Positions 1 through 8,834 of a stretch of 64,000 nt of DNA are shown here, piece after piece. The DNA comes from Paraburkholderia acidicola. Its GTDB lineage: Bacteria > Pseudomonadota > Gammaproteobacteria > Burkholderiales > Burkholderiaceae. Location: positions 186,001-250,000 of the forward strand of contig NZ_MTZV01000006.1 of the NCBI RefSeq assembly GCF_002362315.1. The letters run 5' to 3'. The translations under genes were made by a program, and so were the position numbers. The notes below the pieces were generated by a model that saw only the letters and a list, made by a program, of their open reading frames with translations, did not search any database and was not told the origin of the DNA. Numbering within the stretch: the stretch's first letter is position 1; the number at the start of each line of letters is the position of its first letter.

Positions 1-6
1 AACAGG

Positions 7-1251
7 TTGCGTATCTATGAGCAGGATGCCGATGTCGTCGTCGAGCGCGAAACGATTTTCGGAGCAGGGCGAGAAGATGAGGTGGGCTTTACGGTGGTAT
101 ACGCGGACACCGCTCTTCGAATTGAAGACTTGATTTCAAAAGATCCGGATAACCATCTGAGCATGCGGGGCACAGAATTTCTGAGCGGCCGGTTCCGGTC
201 CCGTCCGGTTGAACGCGGCGATCAAGTAACGGATCAAGTTCAGACATTGGCAGGTATTACTTCGGAAGCAAAGCTGTGTCGTACGATCCAGGAGATGATT
301 ACGCCGTTGGGCGCCAAAGCATTCGGTGCAATATATGTGAGTTCCGACCCGCAGACACATCAACCGCGCACGTACGTGGCGCTGGCCACGGGCGACAACG
401 GATTCCTGCAGATATTCGTACAGAAGAGATGGTTTGCAATCGCTCCTTTCTTGACTCACGCAGCTGTGTCCAACACACCTATCTATAGCTCTACCATCGG
501 CTTGCTGGAGAACCTGACGGGTAGCTGGTACGAGATGGGTGTGACTGGCCGAAATTGTGGGTTATGCAGCTGGGCGGGGTTTCCTACACATCGTCCGGGG
601 ACGAATGACTTCGGGATACTTCACATTGCTTCGCCCACACTTCCCGTCGACGGCGGGGAGCGCCCCTTCCAGGAAAACGCGGTTTACTTGCGTGGCCTGG
701 CAGCTGAAATATTTGATTGGCAGTTGGCGGCCAGACGTACGCAGGATCTTAACGACCGCAATTTCAACGCCCGAGATCTTCGGGTACTCAAGGCCGTCGC
801 ATCCGGTAACACCGCGAAGGACATCGCGTCGACACTCGATGTCACCGAGCGGGATGTCCTGAAGCGGGTATTTCCCGAGGTAGTCGCAAAAGCGCGCACC
901 AGGAACATCAGGGACGCAGCACGCTATGCGGCCGATCGTGGCTTGCTTCCAACTCTCGACGGCAAGAAGGTCGTTTATGTCGCTGTATCCGATACGCACG
1001 GCGTCTACCTCGGAACCCGCATCGGTGAGCCGTTCTGGTCGAAGACCAATCCCTCTGGCATTCGTGACGCCTTTGCTTTTGCTACAGAGACAGAGGCACG
1101 CGAGATACTGAGCAATGTCGGGATAAACGACGGGTATCGCTTCGTTCGTGTCGAAGTAGACCAATCCGCCGATACGGTAACTGAGGAGATTTGCGTCGCC
1201 TTTGGCCTGCCAGGTTGGAACGACCCGAATGCGCAGTCGAGCCACGGATAG
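7..1251 (+). CDS. LuxR-type transcriptional regulator with C-terminal extension (may be 5' partial)
   Basis: Probable DNA-binding regulator. Residues about 75-245 resemble the autoinducer/effector-binding domain of LuxR proteins. Residues about 254-315 form a LuxR-type helix-turn-helix (core around ASGNTAKDIASTLDVTERDV). About 100 further residues follow the HTH, which is unusual because LuxR proteins normally end there. The frame is open to the window edge, and the first usable start is a TTG at position 7, so the true start may lie outside. A P450 gene follows on the same strand after about 125 bases, so a link is possible. No luxI-like synthase is visible in the window. The family call rests on the HTH; the ligand is unknown. 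Confidence 0.6.
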   Translation: MRIYEQDADVVVERETIFGAGREDEVGFTVVYADTALRIEDLISKDPDNHLSMRGTEFLSGRFRSRPVERGDQVTDQVQTLAGITSEAKLCRTIQEMITPLGAKAFGAIYVSSDPQTHQPRTYVALATGDNGFLQIFVQKRWFAIAPFLTHAAVSNTPIYSSTIGLLENLTGSWYEMGVTGRNCGLCSWAGFPTHRPGTNDFGILHIASPTLPVDGGERPFQENAVYLRGLAAEIFDWQLAARRTQDLNDRNFNARDLRVLKAVASGNTAKDIASTLDVTERDVLKRVFPEVVAKARTRNIRDAARYAADRGLLPTLDGKKVVYVAVSDTHGVYLGTRIGEPFWSKTNPSGIRDAFAFATETEAREILSNVGINDGYRFVRVEVDQSADTVTEEICVAFGLPGWNDPNAQSSHG

Positions 1252-1376
1252 CTCCTGCACATTCCAGTCGCCTTTGCAAGAGAGGGAAAAGGCCGGCAAA
1301 GATAACTAGGATCGCCACATGGAAATAACGAAACGTGCTGGCTAGCCGCGCATCGGCGTCTGCCAGCCTTACTTTC

Positions 1377-2600
1377 ATGAACTACGCCGATCTCGCTTCT
1401 CCCGATTTCTACCGCGATCCCTATCCGTTCTATCACCGCCTTCGGAAAGCCGGCAATCTCATCCCTATCGCGCCGAGAACGCTGATAACCGGGCATGCCG
1501 AAGTTGCCCGGATCGTGCTAGCTGACCGAAAGATGGGGAAAAGCTATCTGGAAGCCGTCCGTACCCGCTACGGGGAAGCTGGAATAAGCCAGCCGATCTT
1601 CCAGGCGCTATCAAAAATGTTGCTGATGATGAATCCCCCCGCGCATACACGTCTGCGTGCGCTGCTCATGAAAGCCTTCAATGCAAGACAAGTTGACCTC
1701 CTTCGCGATATCTCGCAGTCGTCGGCAGACGAGCTTATCAACGCATTGCAGGCGAACCGTCCGATTGACCTGATGTCGGAATTTGCGTTGCCGATGCCTA
1801 TCAGGATTATCTGCAAAATAATGGATGTACCCCTCGATCACGCATCGATGCTCGGTGCCGACGTCAGCCAGTTTGCTCAGGCCTTCGAAGCCGCCCCACT
1901 CAGCCCGGACCAGATAGCAGCAGCCAATGCCGCACTAGAAAATCTCGAACGCTATTTCAAAGACGTCATCGCAACCCGTCGAGCGCACCCAGGCACCGAC
2001 CTGATATCAACAATGCTATCGATAAACGACAACGGCGAGACATTCAGCGAAAACGAAATCATCTGGAACGTCATCTTCATCTTTGCCGCGGGTCATGAAA
2101 CGACCTCGAACATGATCGGCAACGCATTGATTGCGCTATACCGGCATCCGGACCAGCTTGAAAAGCTACGAGCCCGTCCAGAACTCCTGACGCAAGCGAT
2201 CAACGAATGCATGCGCTACGACAGCTCCGTACAGATCGTGCAACGCGTGGCACTTGAAGATACCGACGTCCACGGCATCGCCATCCCGAAAGGAACGATC
2301 GTCCTGTTGTCGCTCGGCGCTACGAATCGCGACCCCATGCAATTTGACCAGCCGGACACGTTGCTTATCGAGCGGCCGGAGAGTGCGAATCCACCCCTCG
2401 TGTTCTCAGGCGGAATCCACTATTGTCTCGGCGCGCGTCTGGCCATGTTCGAGCTCGAGACGGCATTGGGAACGATCCTGCGAAGACTGCCCGATCTCCG
2501 CCTGACCAATCTGGACTCGCTTCAATGGCATCAGAGAAACACGCTACGCGGCGTAACCTCATTGCTCGCACGTATCGACCAGCATCCGCTCGCCGCGTAG
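1377..2600 (+). CDS. Cytochrome P450 (soluble bacterial class I)
   Basis: Haem-thiolate monooxygenase of 407 residues, the usual length for soluble bacterial P450s that take electrons from a ferredoxin. Visible motifs are the C-helix HTRLR (90-94), the I-helix oxygen-activation motif AGHETTS (238-244), the K-helix ExxR (E277-R280) and the haem-binding loop FSGGIHYCLG (343-352) with proximal Cys350. The start at 1377 was chosen because NYADLASPDFYRDPYPFYH is a typical P450 N-terminus. A GTG at 1335 in the same frame would add 14 low-complexity residues. Neither start has a strong ribosome-binding site. No ferredoxin or reductase gene is adjacent. The substrate cannot be told from sequence. The gene converges on hpd with only 9 bases between stop codons. 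Confidence 0.93.
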   Translation: MNYADLASPDFYRDPYPFYHRLRKAGNLIPIAPRTLITGHAEVARIVLADRKMGKSYLEAVRTRYGEAGISQPIFQALSKMLLMMNPPAHTRLRALLMKAFNARQVDLLRDISQSSADELINALQANRPIDLMSEFALPMPIRIICKIMDVPLDHASMLGADVSQFAQAFEAAPLSPDQIAAANAALENLERYFKDVIATRRAHPGTDLISTMLSINDNGETFSENEIIWNVIFIFAAGHETTSNMIGNALIALYRHPDQLEKLRARPELLTQAINECMRYDSSVQIVQRVALEDTDVHGIAIPKGTIVLLSLGATNRDPMQFDQPDTLLIERPESANPPLVFSGGIHYCLGARLAMFELETALGTILRRLPDLRLTNLDSLQWHQRNTLRGVTSLLARIDQHPLAA

Positions 2601-2609
2601 CGACTATGA

Positions 2610-3638
2610 CTACACCGCCCCCCGCTCCCACTGATCCTTCTCCTGCGATTCAAACAACGCCTTGAAATTCCCCTCACCGAATCCGTCTTCCCCACGACGT
2701 TCGATGATTTCGAAGAACACCGGACCGATCTGACGTCGGGTGAACCGCTGCAGAAGGATGCGCTGCGACCCAGTCCCATCGACAAGAATGCCCCGGCCGG
2801 CCAGGCGATTCACATCGAGCCCATGCCCCGGTAACCGCTCGTCGATACCACCGTAGTAGCTCCGCGAAGGCGCCGCCATAAATTCGATTCCCGCGCGGGC
2901 AAGCTTGTCGATCGTGTCTTCGATATCGGAAGTCAGCAACGCGATGTGCTGGATGCCTTCGCCGCCATAGTCGCGAATGAACTCGTCGTTCTGGTTGAGC
3001 ACGCCGGGTTTGTCGTGGGCTGCTGCCGCGACCGGAATCGACACGCGCCCGCACGGACTGACCATCGATCGGGCGCGCATACCCGACCTGTCGCCTTTGA
3101 CTTCGAGATATTGCTTCTCGACGAATCCGAAGTTGTCACGATAGAAGTCCGCCCAGCGATCGAGATTGTCGGAACGCACGATGTTCGATGTGTGATCGAC
3201 TGCGACGATGTTCGCGTCGCCCACTGGCACGTCACGTGGTTCGACTGGCAGGTGAAATACCGCACGAAAATCGGTGTCGACGAAGTACACGAGGCTATCG
3301 CCGATTCCGAGGATGGTGGGCGTGTCGGTGACGAACGCACCTTCGCGTTCCGGCGATGCAACGCGCGCACCACCCGCCAGCGCCTGTTCCAGCGCAACAC
3401 GCGCATCATCGACGCGAATGCCGATTGCCCGCACCGATGCCCCATGCTGCTGCTGGAACGCATTGCGACTCCCGTTCACGATGAACGCGGCCGAGCCTTG
3501 CGTCATCAAGACCATGTCGTGCGCTGAGCGGCCACGAAGGCGAAAGCCGAGACGCTCGAACAACTCGATGAGTTCGACGGGGCGTGGCGAAACGAACTCG
3601 ACGAAAGCGAATCCATCTGTCTTAACCTGGGTGGTCAT
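2610..3638 (-). CDS. hpd: 4-hydroxyphenylpyruvate dioxygenase
   Basis: Converts 4-hydroxyphenylpyruvate to homogentisate in tyrosine catabolism using non-haem Fe(II) and O2. The protein has 342 residues and the two-domain vicinal-oxygen-chelate fold. Predicted iron ligands are H149 (in VDHTSN), H231 (in GIQHIALLT) and E310 (in VFFEIIER). The C-terminal GFGEGNFKALFE motif (319-330) is typical of HPPD and argues against hydroxymandelate synthase. A strong AGGAG sits 7 bases before the ATG. It is the last gene of a codirectional group with a RidA-family protein, a Crp/Fnr regulator and a prephenate-dehydratase-like protein. No homogentisate dioxygenase gene is in the window. Confidence 0.93.
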   Translation of the reverse strand: MTTQVKTDGFAFVEFVSPRPVELIELFERLGFRLRGRSAHDMVLMTQGSAAFIVNGSRNAFQQQHGASVRAIGIRVDDARVALEQALAGGARVASPEREGAFVTDTPTILGIGDSLVYFVDTDFRAVFHLPVEPRDVPVGDANIVAVDHTSNIVRSDNLDRWADFYRDNFGFVEKQYLEVKGDRSGMRARSMVSPCGRVSIPVAAAAHDKPGVLNQNDEFIRDYGGEGIQHIALLTSDIEDTIDKLARAGIEFMAAPSRSYYGGIDERLPGHGLDVNRLAGRGILVDGTGSQRILLQRFTRRQIGPVFFEIIERRGEDGFGEGNFKALFESQEKDQWERGAV

Positions 3639-3674
3639 ATCCAGCTCCTGATTTTCAGTGACGTGCGCATGCGC

Positions 3675-3694
3675 CTTAAGTCTTAAGCCTTAAG
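3675..3694. repeat. Three CTTAAG hexamers at 7-base spacing
   Basis: CTTAAG occurs at 3675, 3682 and 3689. The last copy contains the stop codon of the RidA-family gene. The spacer to hpd is otherwise 51 bases. The repeat may be chance slippage or a small regulatory site; nothing in the sequence decides this. Confidence 0.4.
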
Positions 3695-4106
3695 CGTCGC
3701 GCGTTGCCGCGACCACCTTGATTTCAACGATGAGTTCCGGGCGCGCCAATGCCGCCACACCGAGAATTGTCCATGCCGGGAAATCCGCGCGAATGTATTG
3801 CTCTTTCACCGCACGAAAATCCGCGAGCTGCGAGCCGATATCGACGTGATAGGACACGAGTTCGACGATGTCCGTGAAATCCAGATTGAGATGTTTGAGG
3901 ATCGCTTCGATCCGTTTGAAGGCCACATCGATCTGCTCTTTAGGCGAATCCGGAATCGAACCGTCGGCGCGTAAGCCGATCTGTCCGGCGATAAACACGA
4001 GGCCGTTGGCCGTGACGGCTGGTGCGTACTGGAAGAGATCAAACACACGGTTGCTGCCGAAAGTCGCATCGTCTTCCGGGAGGCGCAATCGTTCGATTCT
4101 GCTCAT
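3690..4106 (-). CDS. RidA (YjgF/YER057c/UK114) family protein
   Basis: Small trimeric Rid-family protein of 138 residues. RidA proteins hydrolyse reactive imine/enamine intermediates from PLP enzymes; catabolic subfamily members can act on pathway-specific imines or keto compounds. Typical features are FQYAPAVTANGLVFIAGQIG near the N-terminus and the C-terminal ALARPELIVEIKVVAA block. In canonical RidA the arginine that binds the substrate carboxylate lies in that C-terminal region. The start at 4106 is supported by a GAAGGAA ribosome-binding site; an upstream in-frame ATG at 4136 has none. It lies 51 bases upstream of hpd on the same strand, so a role in aromatic amino or keto acid breakdown is likely but inferred. 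Confidence 0.85.
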   Translation of the reverse strand: MSRIERLRLPEDDATFGSNRVFDLFQYAPAVTANGLVFIAGQIGLRADGSIPDSPKEQIDVAFKRIEAILKHLNLDFTDIVELVSYHVDIGSQLADFRAVKEQYIRADFPAWTILGVAALARPELIVEIKVVAATRDA

Positions 4107-4206
4107 GACTTTTCCTTCTCGTAACGTAGAGGGCACGCGGCAGGATTGCCGATGTACCGGACTCTACTGACGAGGAAGGCGCAAGTCTGTATAGGCGTTG
4201 ACGAAG

Positions 4207-4881
4207 TCAGCCGAGAAGTTTCGACGGATCGAGCACCCAGATGCGGCGCTGCCTGATCGCGATGGCGCCGACTTCCGACAATCGTTTCAGCGCACGCGTA
4301 ACGGTCACGCGCGTCGCGCCCGTCATCGCGGCGATCTGCTCGTGCGTGAGCGATATCGTGATGAGCGTGTGTCCGTCGTGCTGTTCTCCATACAGATCCG
4401 ACAGTCGTCCGAGCAGTTCGCCGATGCGCATTTCCGGCTTGGGGAGCGCCAGGTACTGGATACGCGACGCAAGGATGCGCTGTTTGAGCGCGATGACGCG
4501 TAGCAACGAAATCGCAAGTTCCGGGTTGGAGGGTATGGCCGCTGTGATGACCCCGATGTCGAACTCGAGCAACTCGGAGTCTTCGACGGTGATTGCCGTG
4601 GCGATGCGCGGATAGCCGTCCACCGCGGGGCTTTCGCCGAACATCGACCAGCGTCCCATGACTTCGAGAATGAATTCGGCGCCATCGTTCTGGAAAATGG
4701 ACACCTGGACGCGACCCGACAGCAGGAAGTAGAAGGTGGATCCCTGGTCGCCCTGCCGATAGATCGTGGCGCCTTTGCCGTACTTCTTCCGACGTCCAAG
4801 ATGTGCGGCGCGTATCCACGTGCCCGCCGTGGCATCGTCCATGTGCCAGGTTTCGGTGGTTAGCGTGTCGTGCTTTCTCAT
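4207..4881 (-). CDS. Crp/Fnr family transcriptional regulator
   Basis: Transcription factor of 224 residues. An N-terminal cyclic-nucleotide-binding-type beta-roll (about 30-125, with GATIYRQGDQGSTFYFLLSGRVQV) is joined by a long dimerisation helix to a C-terminal Crp-type winged helix-turn-helix (LTHEQIAAMTGATRVTVTRALKRL). The N-terminal cysteine cluster of FNR is absent, so it is not an Fe-S oxygen sensor. The start at 4881 has AAGGA 6 bases upstream. An alternative ATG at 4980 with GAGGGG upstream would add 33 residues. It lies between the ridA-like gene and the prephenate-dehydratase-like gene on the same strand and may control this aromatic group. The effector is unknown. Confidence 0.87.
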   Translation of the reverse strand: MRKHDTLTTETWHMDDATAGTWIRAAHLGRRKKYGKGATIYRQGDQGSTFYFLLSGRVQVSIFQNDGAEFILEVMGRWSMFGESPAVDGYPRIATAITVEDSELLEFDIGVITAAIPSNPELAISLLRVIALKQRILASRIQYLALPKPEMRIGELLGRLSDLYGEQHDGHTLITISLTHEQIAAMTGATRVTVTRALKRLSEVGAIAIRQRRIWVLDPSKLLG

Positions 4882-4994
4882 GCTTCGTCCTTGGGTGTCG
4901 GCGCGTGACGCATGTGGGCCTGTGCACGATCCATCGAGGCCGAAGCTCGCCAGTCGGGCGAACTGAGTGCTTTCTGTCATCGACTGGCCCCTCG

Positions 4995-5870
4995 TCAGTA
5001 CCTTCGGGCATAGGAACCCAGGACGCGGATGTCTTTGTGCTCCGGCAGGTACGTTTTGAGCGCGCGCTCGTGCGCGTGGCCAGCGACCTCGATTAGATAG
5101 CGGTGGGTGTCGAGTGTCTTTTTGCTCGGCCGCTCGTATATGGTCAGTACCTGGATTCCTGCTTCGGCAAACGATGACAACAGACCGGACAGTTGTGCGT
5201 CGGCGACTTCCACGAGCAGGGAGGTCTTGTCGTGGCCTGTTGGCGCCGGCATGGTTTTACCGAGTACCCACCACCGGGTCACGTTCTGCGGTCCCTGTTC
5301 GATTCCATCGGCAAGCGAAACCAGACCGTAAATCGCTCCGCCGATTTTTGGACCGAAGGATGCGCTGTCGTGCGCGTCACTCTGTGCGACGGTCTGTGCC
5401 GCAGCGCCGCCGCTGCTTGCCGCTACGCGCGTGACAGTGGGCATTTCCTTGTCGAGCCAGGGCTTCACCTCTTCAAATGCGACCGGATGCGCATAGACCC
5501 GCCGGATATCTTCGCGACGGGTCCCGGGACGCGCGAGCAGGCTGTAACCGAGCATCTTCGGGTACTCCGCGACGACCTGTACTTCGGGCAGATCCAGTAC
5601 AGCATCCAGATAGGGCGTAATGCCAACGGCGGAGGTCGTCACGGGCACACACGCGCGCTCGACGTTTCCGGATTCGTACGCTGAAAACAGTGTTTCCCGA
5701 TCTAGTGGAACCAGTTCGTCCGGACCATAGAGATCCAGACAGGCCTGATGAGTCCACGAGCCGGCGGGCCCGAGATAGCCGATCTTCCCTGACGGATTCG
5801 CGGCGACGGTATGGGAGAGCGTCATGATGAGGATGGCAACGCACAGGGTTCGGATGATGGCGAGGTTCAC
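4995..5870 (-). CDS. Exported prephenate-dehydratase-like protein with ACT domain
   Basis: Protein of 291 residues with an N-terminal signal peptide (hydrophobic 5-20, probable cleavage after TVAA at 24). The rest matches the prephenate dehydratase fold: GYLGPAGSWTHQA (31-43), VPVTTSAVG (75-83, where cytoplasmic enzymes usually have VPIENSxEG), HPVAFEEVKPWL, YGLVSLADGI, and NVTRWWVLG (196-204). The last matches the NxTRFxVLG block whose threonine is catalytic in the family; here the Phe is Trp. A C-terminal ACT domain (about 215-285) carries YERPSK where the allosteric SRP motif normally sits. The likely role is making phenylpyruvate from prephenate outside the cytoplasm, analogous in place to periplasmic cyclohexadienyl dehydratases, which have a different fold. 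Activity is not proven because the ENS motif is changed. Confidence 0.8.
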   Translation of the reverse strand: MNLAIIRTLCVAILIMTLSHTVAANPSGKIGYLGPAGSWTHQACLDLYGPDELVPLDRETLFSAYESGNVERACVPVTTSAVGITPYLDAVLDLPEVQVVAEYPKMLGYSLLARPGTRREDIRRVYAHPVAFEEVKPWLDKEMPTVTRVAASSGGAAAQTVAQSDAHDSASFGPKIGGAIYGLVSLADGIEQGPQNVTRWWVLGKTMPAPTGHDKTSLLVEVADAQLSGLLSSFAEAGIQVLTIYERPSKKTLDTHRYLIEVAGHAHERALKTYLPEHKDIRVLGSYARRY

Positions 5871-5987
5871 GATAGCTTACTGATCCCATGAGTGACGCGC
5901 GGGTCGGCAACCGGATGCTGCGCAGGCAGCACCGGAGAAAGAACGGCTGCACATAGTGTGGTTCTGTACCGGGTGACACAAAAGAAC

Positions 5988-6005
5988 CAGGAATGAACAT
6001 TCCTG
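5988..6005. promoter_or_regulatory. Palindrome upstream of the exported dehydratase gene
   Basis: CAGGAATGAACATTCCTG is an inverted repeat with 8-base arms and a 2-base centre. It lies about 120 bases upstream of the dehydratase-like ATG and just beyond the stop codon of the GlxA-type regulator. It looks like a dimeric regulator operator and is flanked by GTTCT...AGAAC outer arms. No U-tract follows on either strand, so a terminator is less likely. The binding protein is unknown. Confidence 0.4.
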
Positions 6006-6040
6006 ATGATCCAGAACCGGTCGTCAACGAAGTAACGACG

Positions 6041-7120
6041 CTAGTAGACGTCCACCCGCCCCGGAAACGTTTCATTGATCGCCGCCGCGTCGTCGGCCGG
6101 GGCCGCGCCGCGTTGCTCGCGAAACATCACCGGTGGCACGCCGAATTGCTTGCGGAATTCGCGTCCCAGGTGCGAAGCATCCGAGAAACCGCAACTCGAT
6201 GCGATATCGGCCACGGTGCGATCCGAGCTGGTTAGGAGCCAGGCTGCGGTGCGCAGTCGCACCTGTTTGGCGAAGACCTGCGGGCTCTTGCCGGTCTCGG
6301 CCTTGAACAGGCGTTCGAGCTGCCGCGGCGACAGGTCGAGCTTGCACGCGAGTTCTTCGAGCGGCAGCGAACGCCCGACGTGCTGTTCCATCAGCAGGAT
6401 CGCGCGCTTTACCTTCGGATGCGTAGCCGGTTCGAGCCCCGGCGGATGCGGTTGTGGTGCATTGCCTTTCTGCATTTCCCCGACCAGCAGGATGCGCAGC
6501 GCCTTCTGCACGGTCGCATGCTCGAAGTGCCGCAGCAGGATCGCGGCAGCGACGTCGATCGATGCACGGCCACCCGAACACGTAATGCGCCGCCGGTCGA
6601 TCACGAACAGCCGGTCGGCGATCAGCAGGTCGGAATTCACGGCCGGAAAACGCTCGACGAAGTCCCAGTAGTGAAACCAGCTCACGCAGATCCGGTGCGC
6701 ATCGAGCACACCGGCGCGCATCAGCGCGAACACGCCGGTGCAGATGCCGACCAGCGTCGCACTGGTGCGCGCGGCTTCACGGATGAACTGCAAGGTTTCG
6801 TCGTTAGCCTGTGGCCCCGAATGCAGCAACCCGCCTACGACGACCACGTAATCGAACGGCTCGGCGCTCGCGAAGGTTTCCCACGGGGTGATCTGGATGC
6901 CGCAACTCGCGCGCACCGGCGCCAGCGTATCGCCGATTACGCTCCACGAGCAACGTACGGGCTTGCTGTAGTCGCCTTCGTCGGCGGAGAGCCGCAGCAT
7001 GTCGACGAAGCCCGAAAACGCGGTCAGCGTGAAGTTCGGCAGCAGCACGATGCCGAAGCGGATGCGCTCTTTCGGCGCGCCGTCGATGGAGGTGAGGGGT
7101 AACGGTTCTGCGGTTTTCAT
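6041..7120 (-). CDS. GlxA-family (DJ-1/PfpI plus AraC) regulator, probable regulator of the sarcosine operon
   Basis: Transcription factor of 359 residues. A class I glutamine-amidotransferase-like domain (about 20-205, with the nucleophile-elbow-like GICTGVFALMRAGVL) is fused to a C-terminal AraC-type double HTH (about 255-345, with LPLEELACKLDLSPRQLERLFKAETG and TVADIASSCGFSDASHLGREFRKQFG). This architecture is shared by GbdR and SouR, which activate glycine betaine, dimethylglycine and sarcosine catabolism in Pseudomonas. It is transcribed divergently from sdaA-soxBDAG, so regulation of that operon is the natural inference. The start at 7120 was chosen because the upstream extension is low-similarity sequence reaching into the promoter region. 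Confidence 0.88.
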   Translation of the reverse strand: MKTAEPLPLTSIDGAPKERIRFGIVLLPNFTLTAFSGFVDMLRLSADEGDYSKPVRCSWSVIGDTLAPVRASCGIQITPWETFASAEPFDYVVVVGGLLHSGPQANDETLQFIREAARTSATLVGICTGVFALMRAGVLDAHRICVSWFHYWDFVERFPAVNSDLLIADRLFVIDRRRITCSGGRASIDVAAAILLRHFEHATVQKALRILLVGEMQKGNAPQPHPPGLEPATHPKVKRAILLMEQHVGRSLPLEELACKLDLSPRQLERLFKAETGKSPQVFAKQVRLRTAAWLLTSSDRTVADIASSCGFSDASHLGREFRKQFGVPPVMFREQRGAAPADDAAAINETFPGRVDVY

Positions 7121-7393
7121 CGTGAAGCTGGGCCTGCTGTGGTATCGGGCGAACTGCGGGCGCGGCGCGATGGTCCTAGCGTCGCCGATCGGCTGCACGG
7201 CGACTTGCGCTTTTCCGCCGTGAACCATCGCAGAAACGAACGGCACGGGCTGGCGGGCCCGTCGTGGCGTCGCCGTCCCACGTCGATGCCGTTTTTGTTC
7301 TATCAGCGGATTTTACGCTTTGGTGTACTGGCGCCATCCTGGAGAAACGCGCACCGCGCCGGTTTTCCCCACTTACTCGCGAGGCAGCACCCC
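7121..7393. promoter_or_regulatory. Divergent intergenic region between the GlxA-type regulator and sdaA-sox operon
   Basis: A spacer of 273 bases between two divergent starts, expected to hold the operon promoter and the regulator site. No clear sigma-70 hexamer pair or riboswitch fold was recognised. The open frame that reads through it into sdaA has no family features before 7394 and is treated as noncoding. Confidence 0.4.
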
Positions 7394-8779
<1,386 letters not shown>

Positions 8780-8834
8780 GCCGAATCTTGAACCAACCGA
8801 TCGTCAGAAAAGCAATCAGCAAGGGACCCGTCAC

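Noticed and set aside
562..1299. Minus-strand frame opposite the LuxR-type gene
   Set aside because: No family features, while the plus strand has an HTH and an effector-binding domain.
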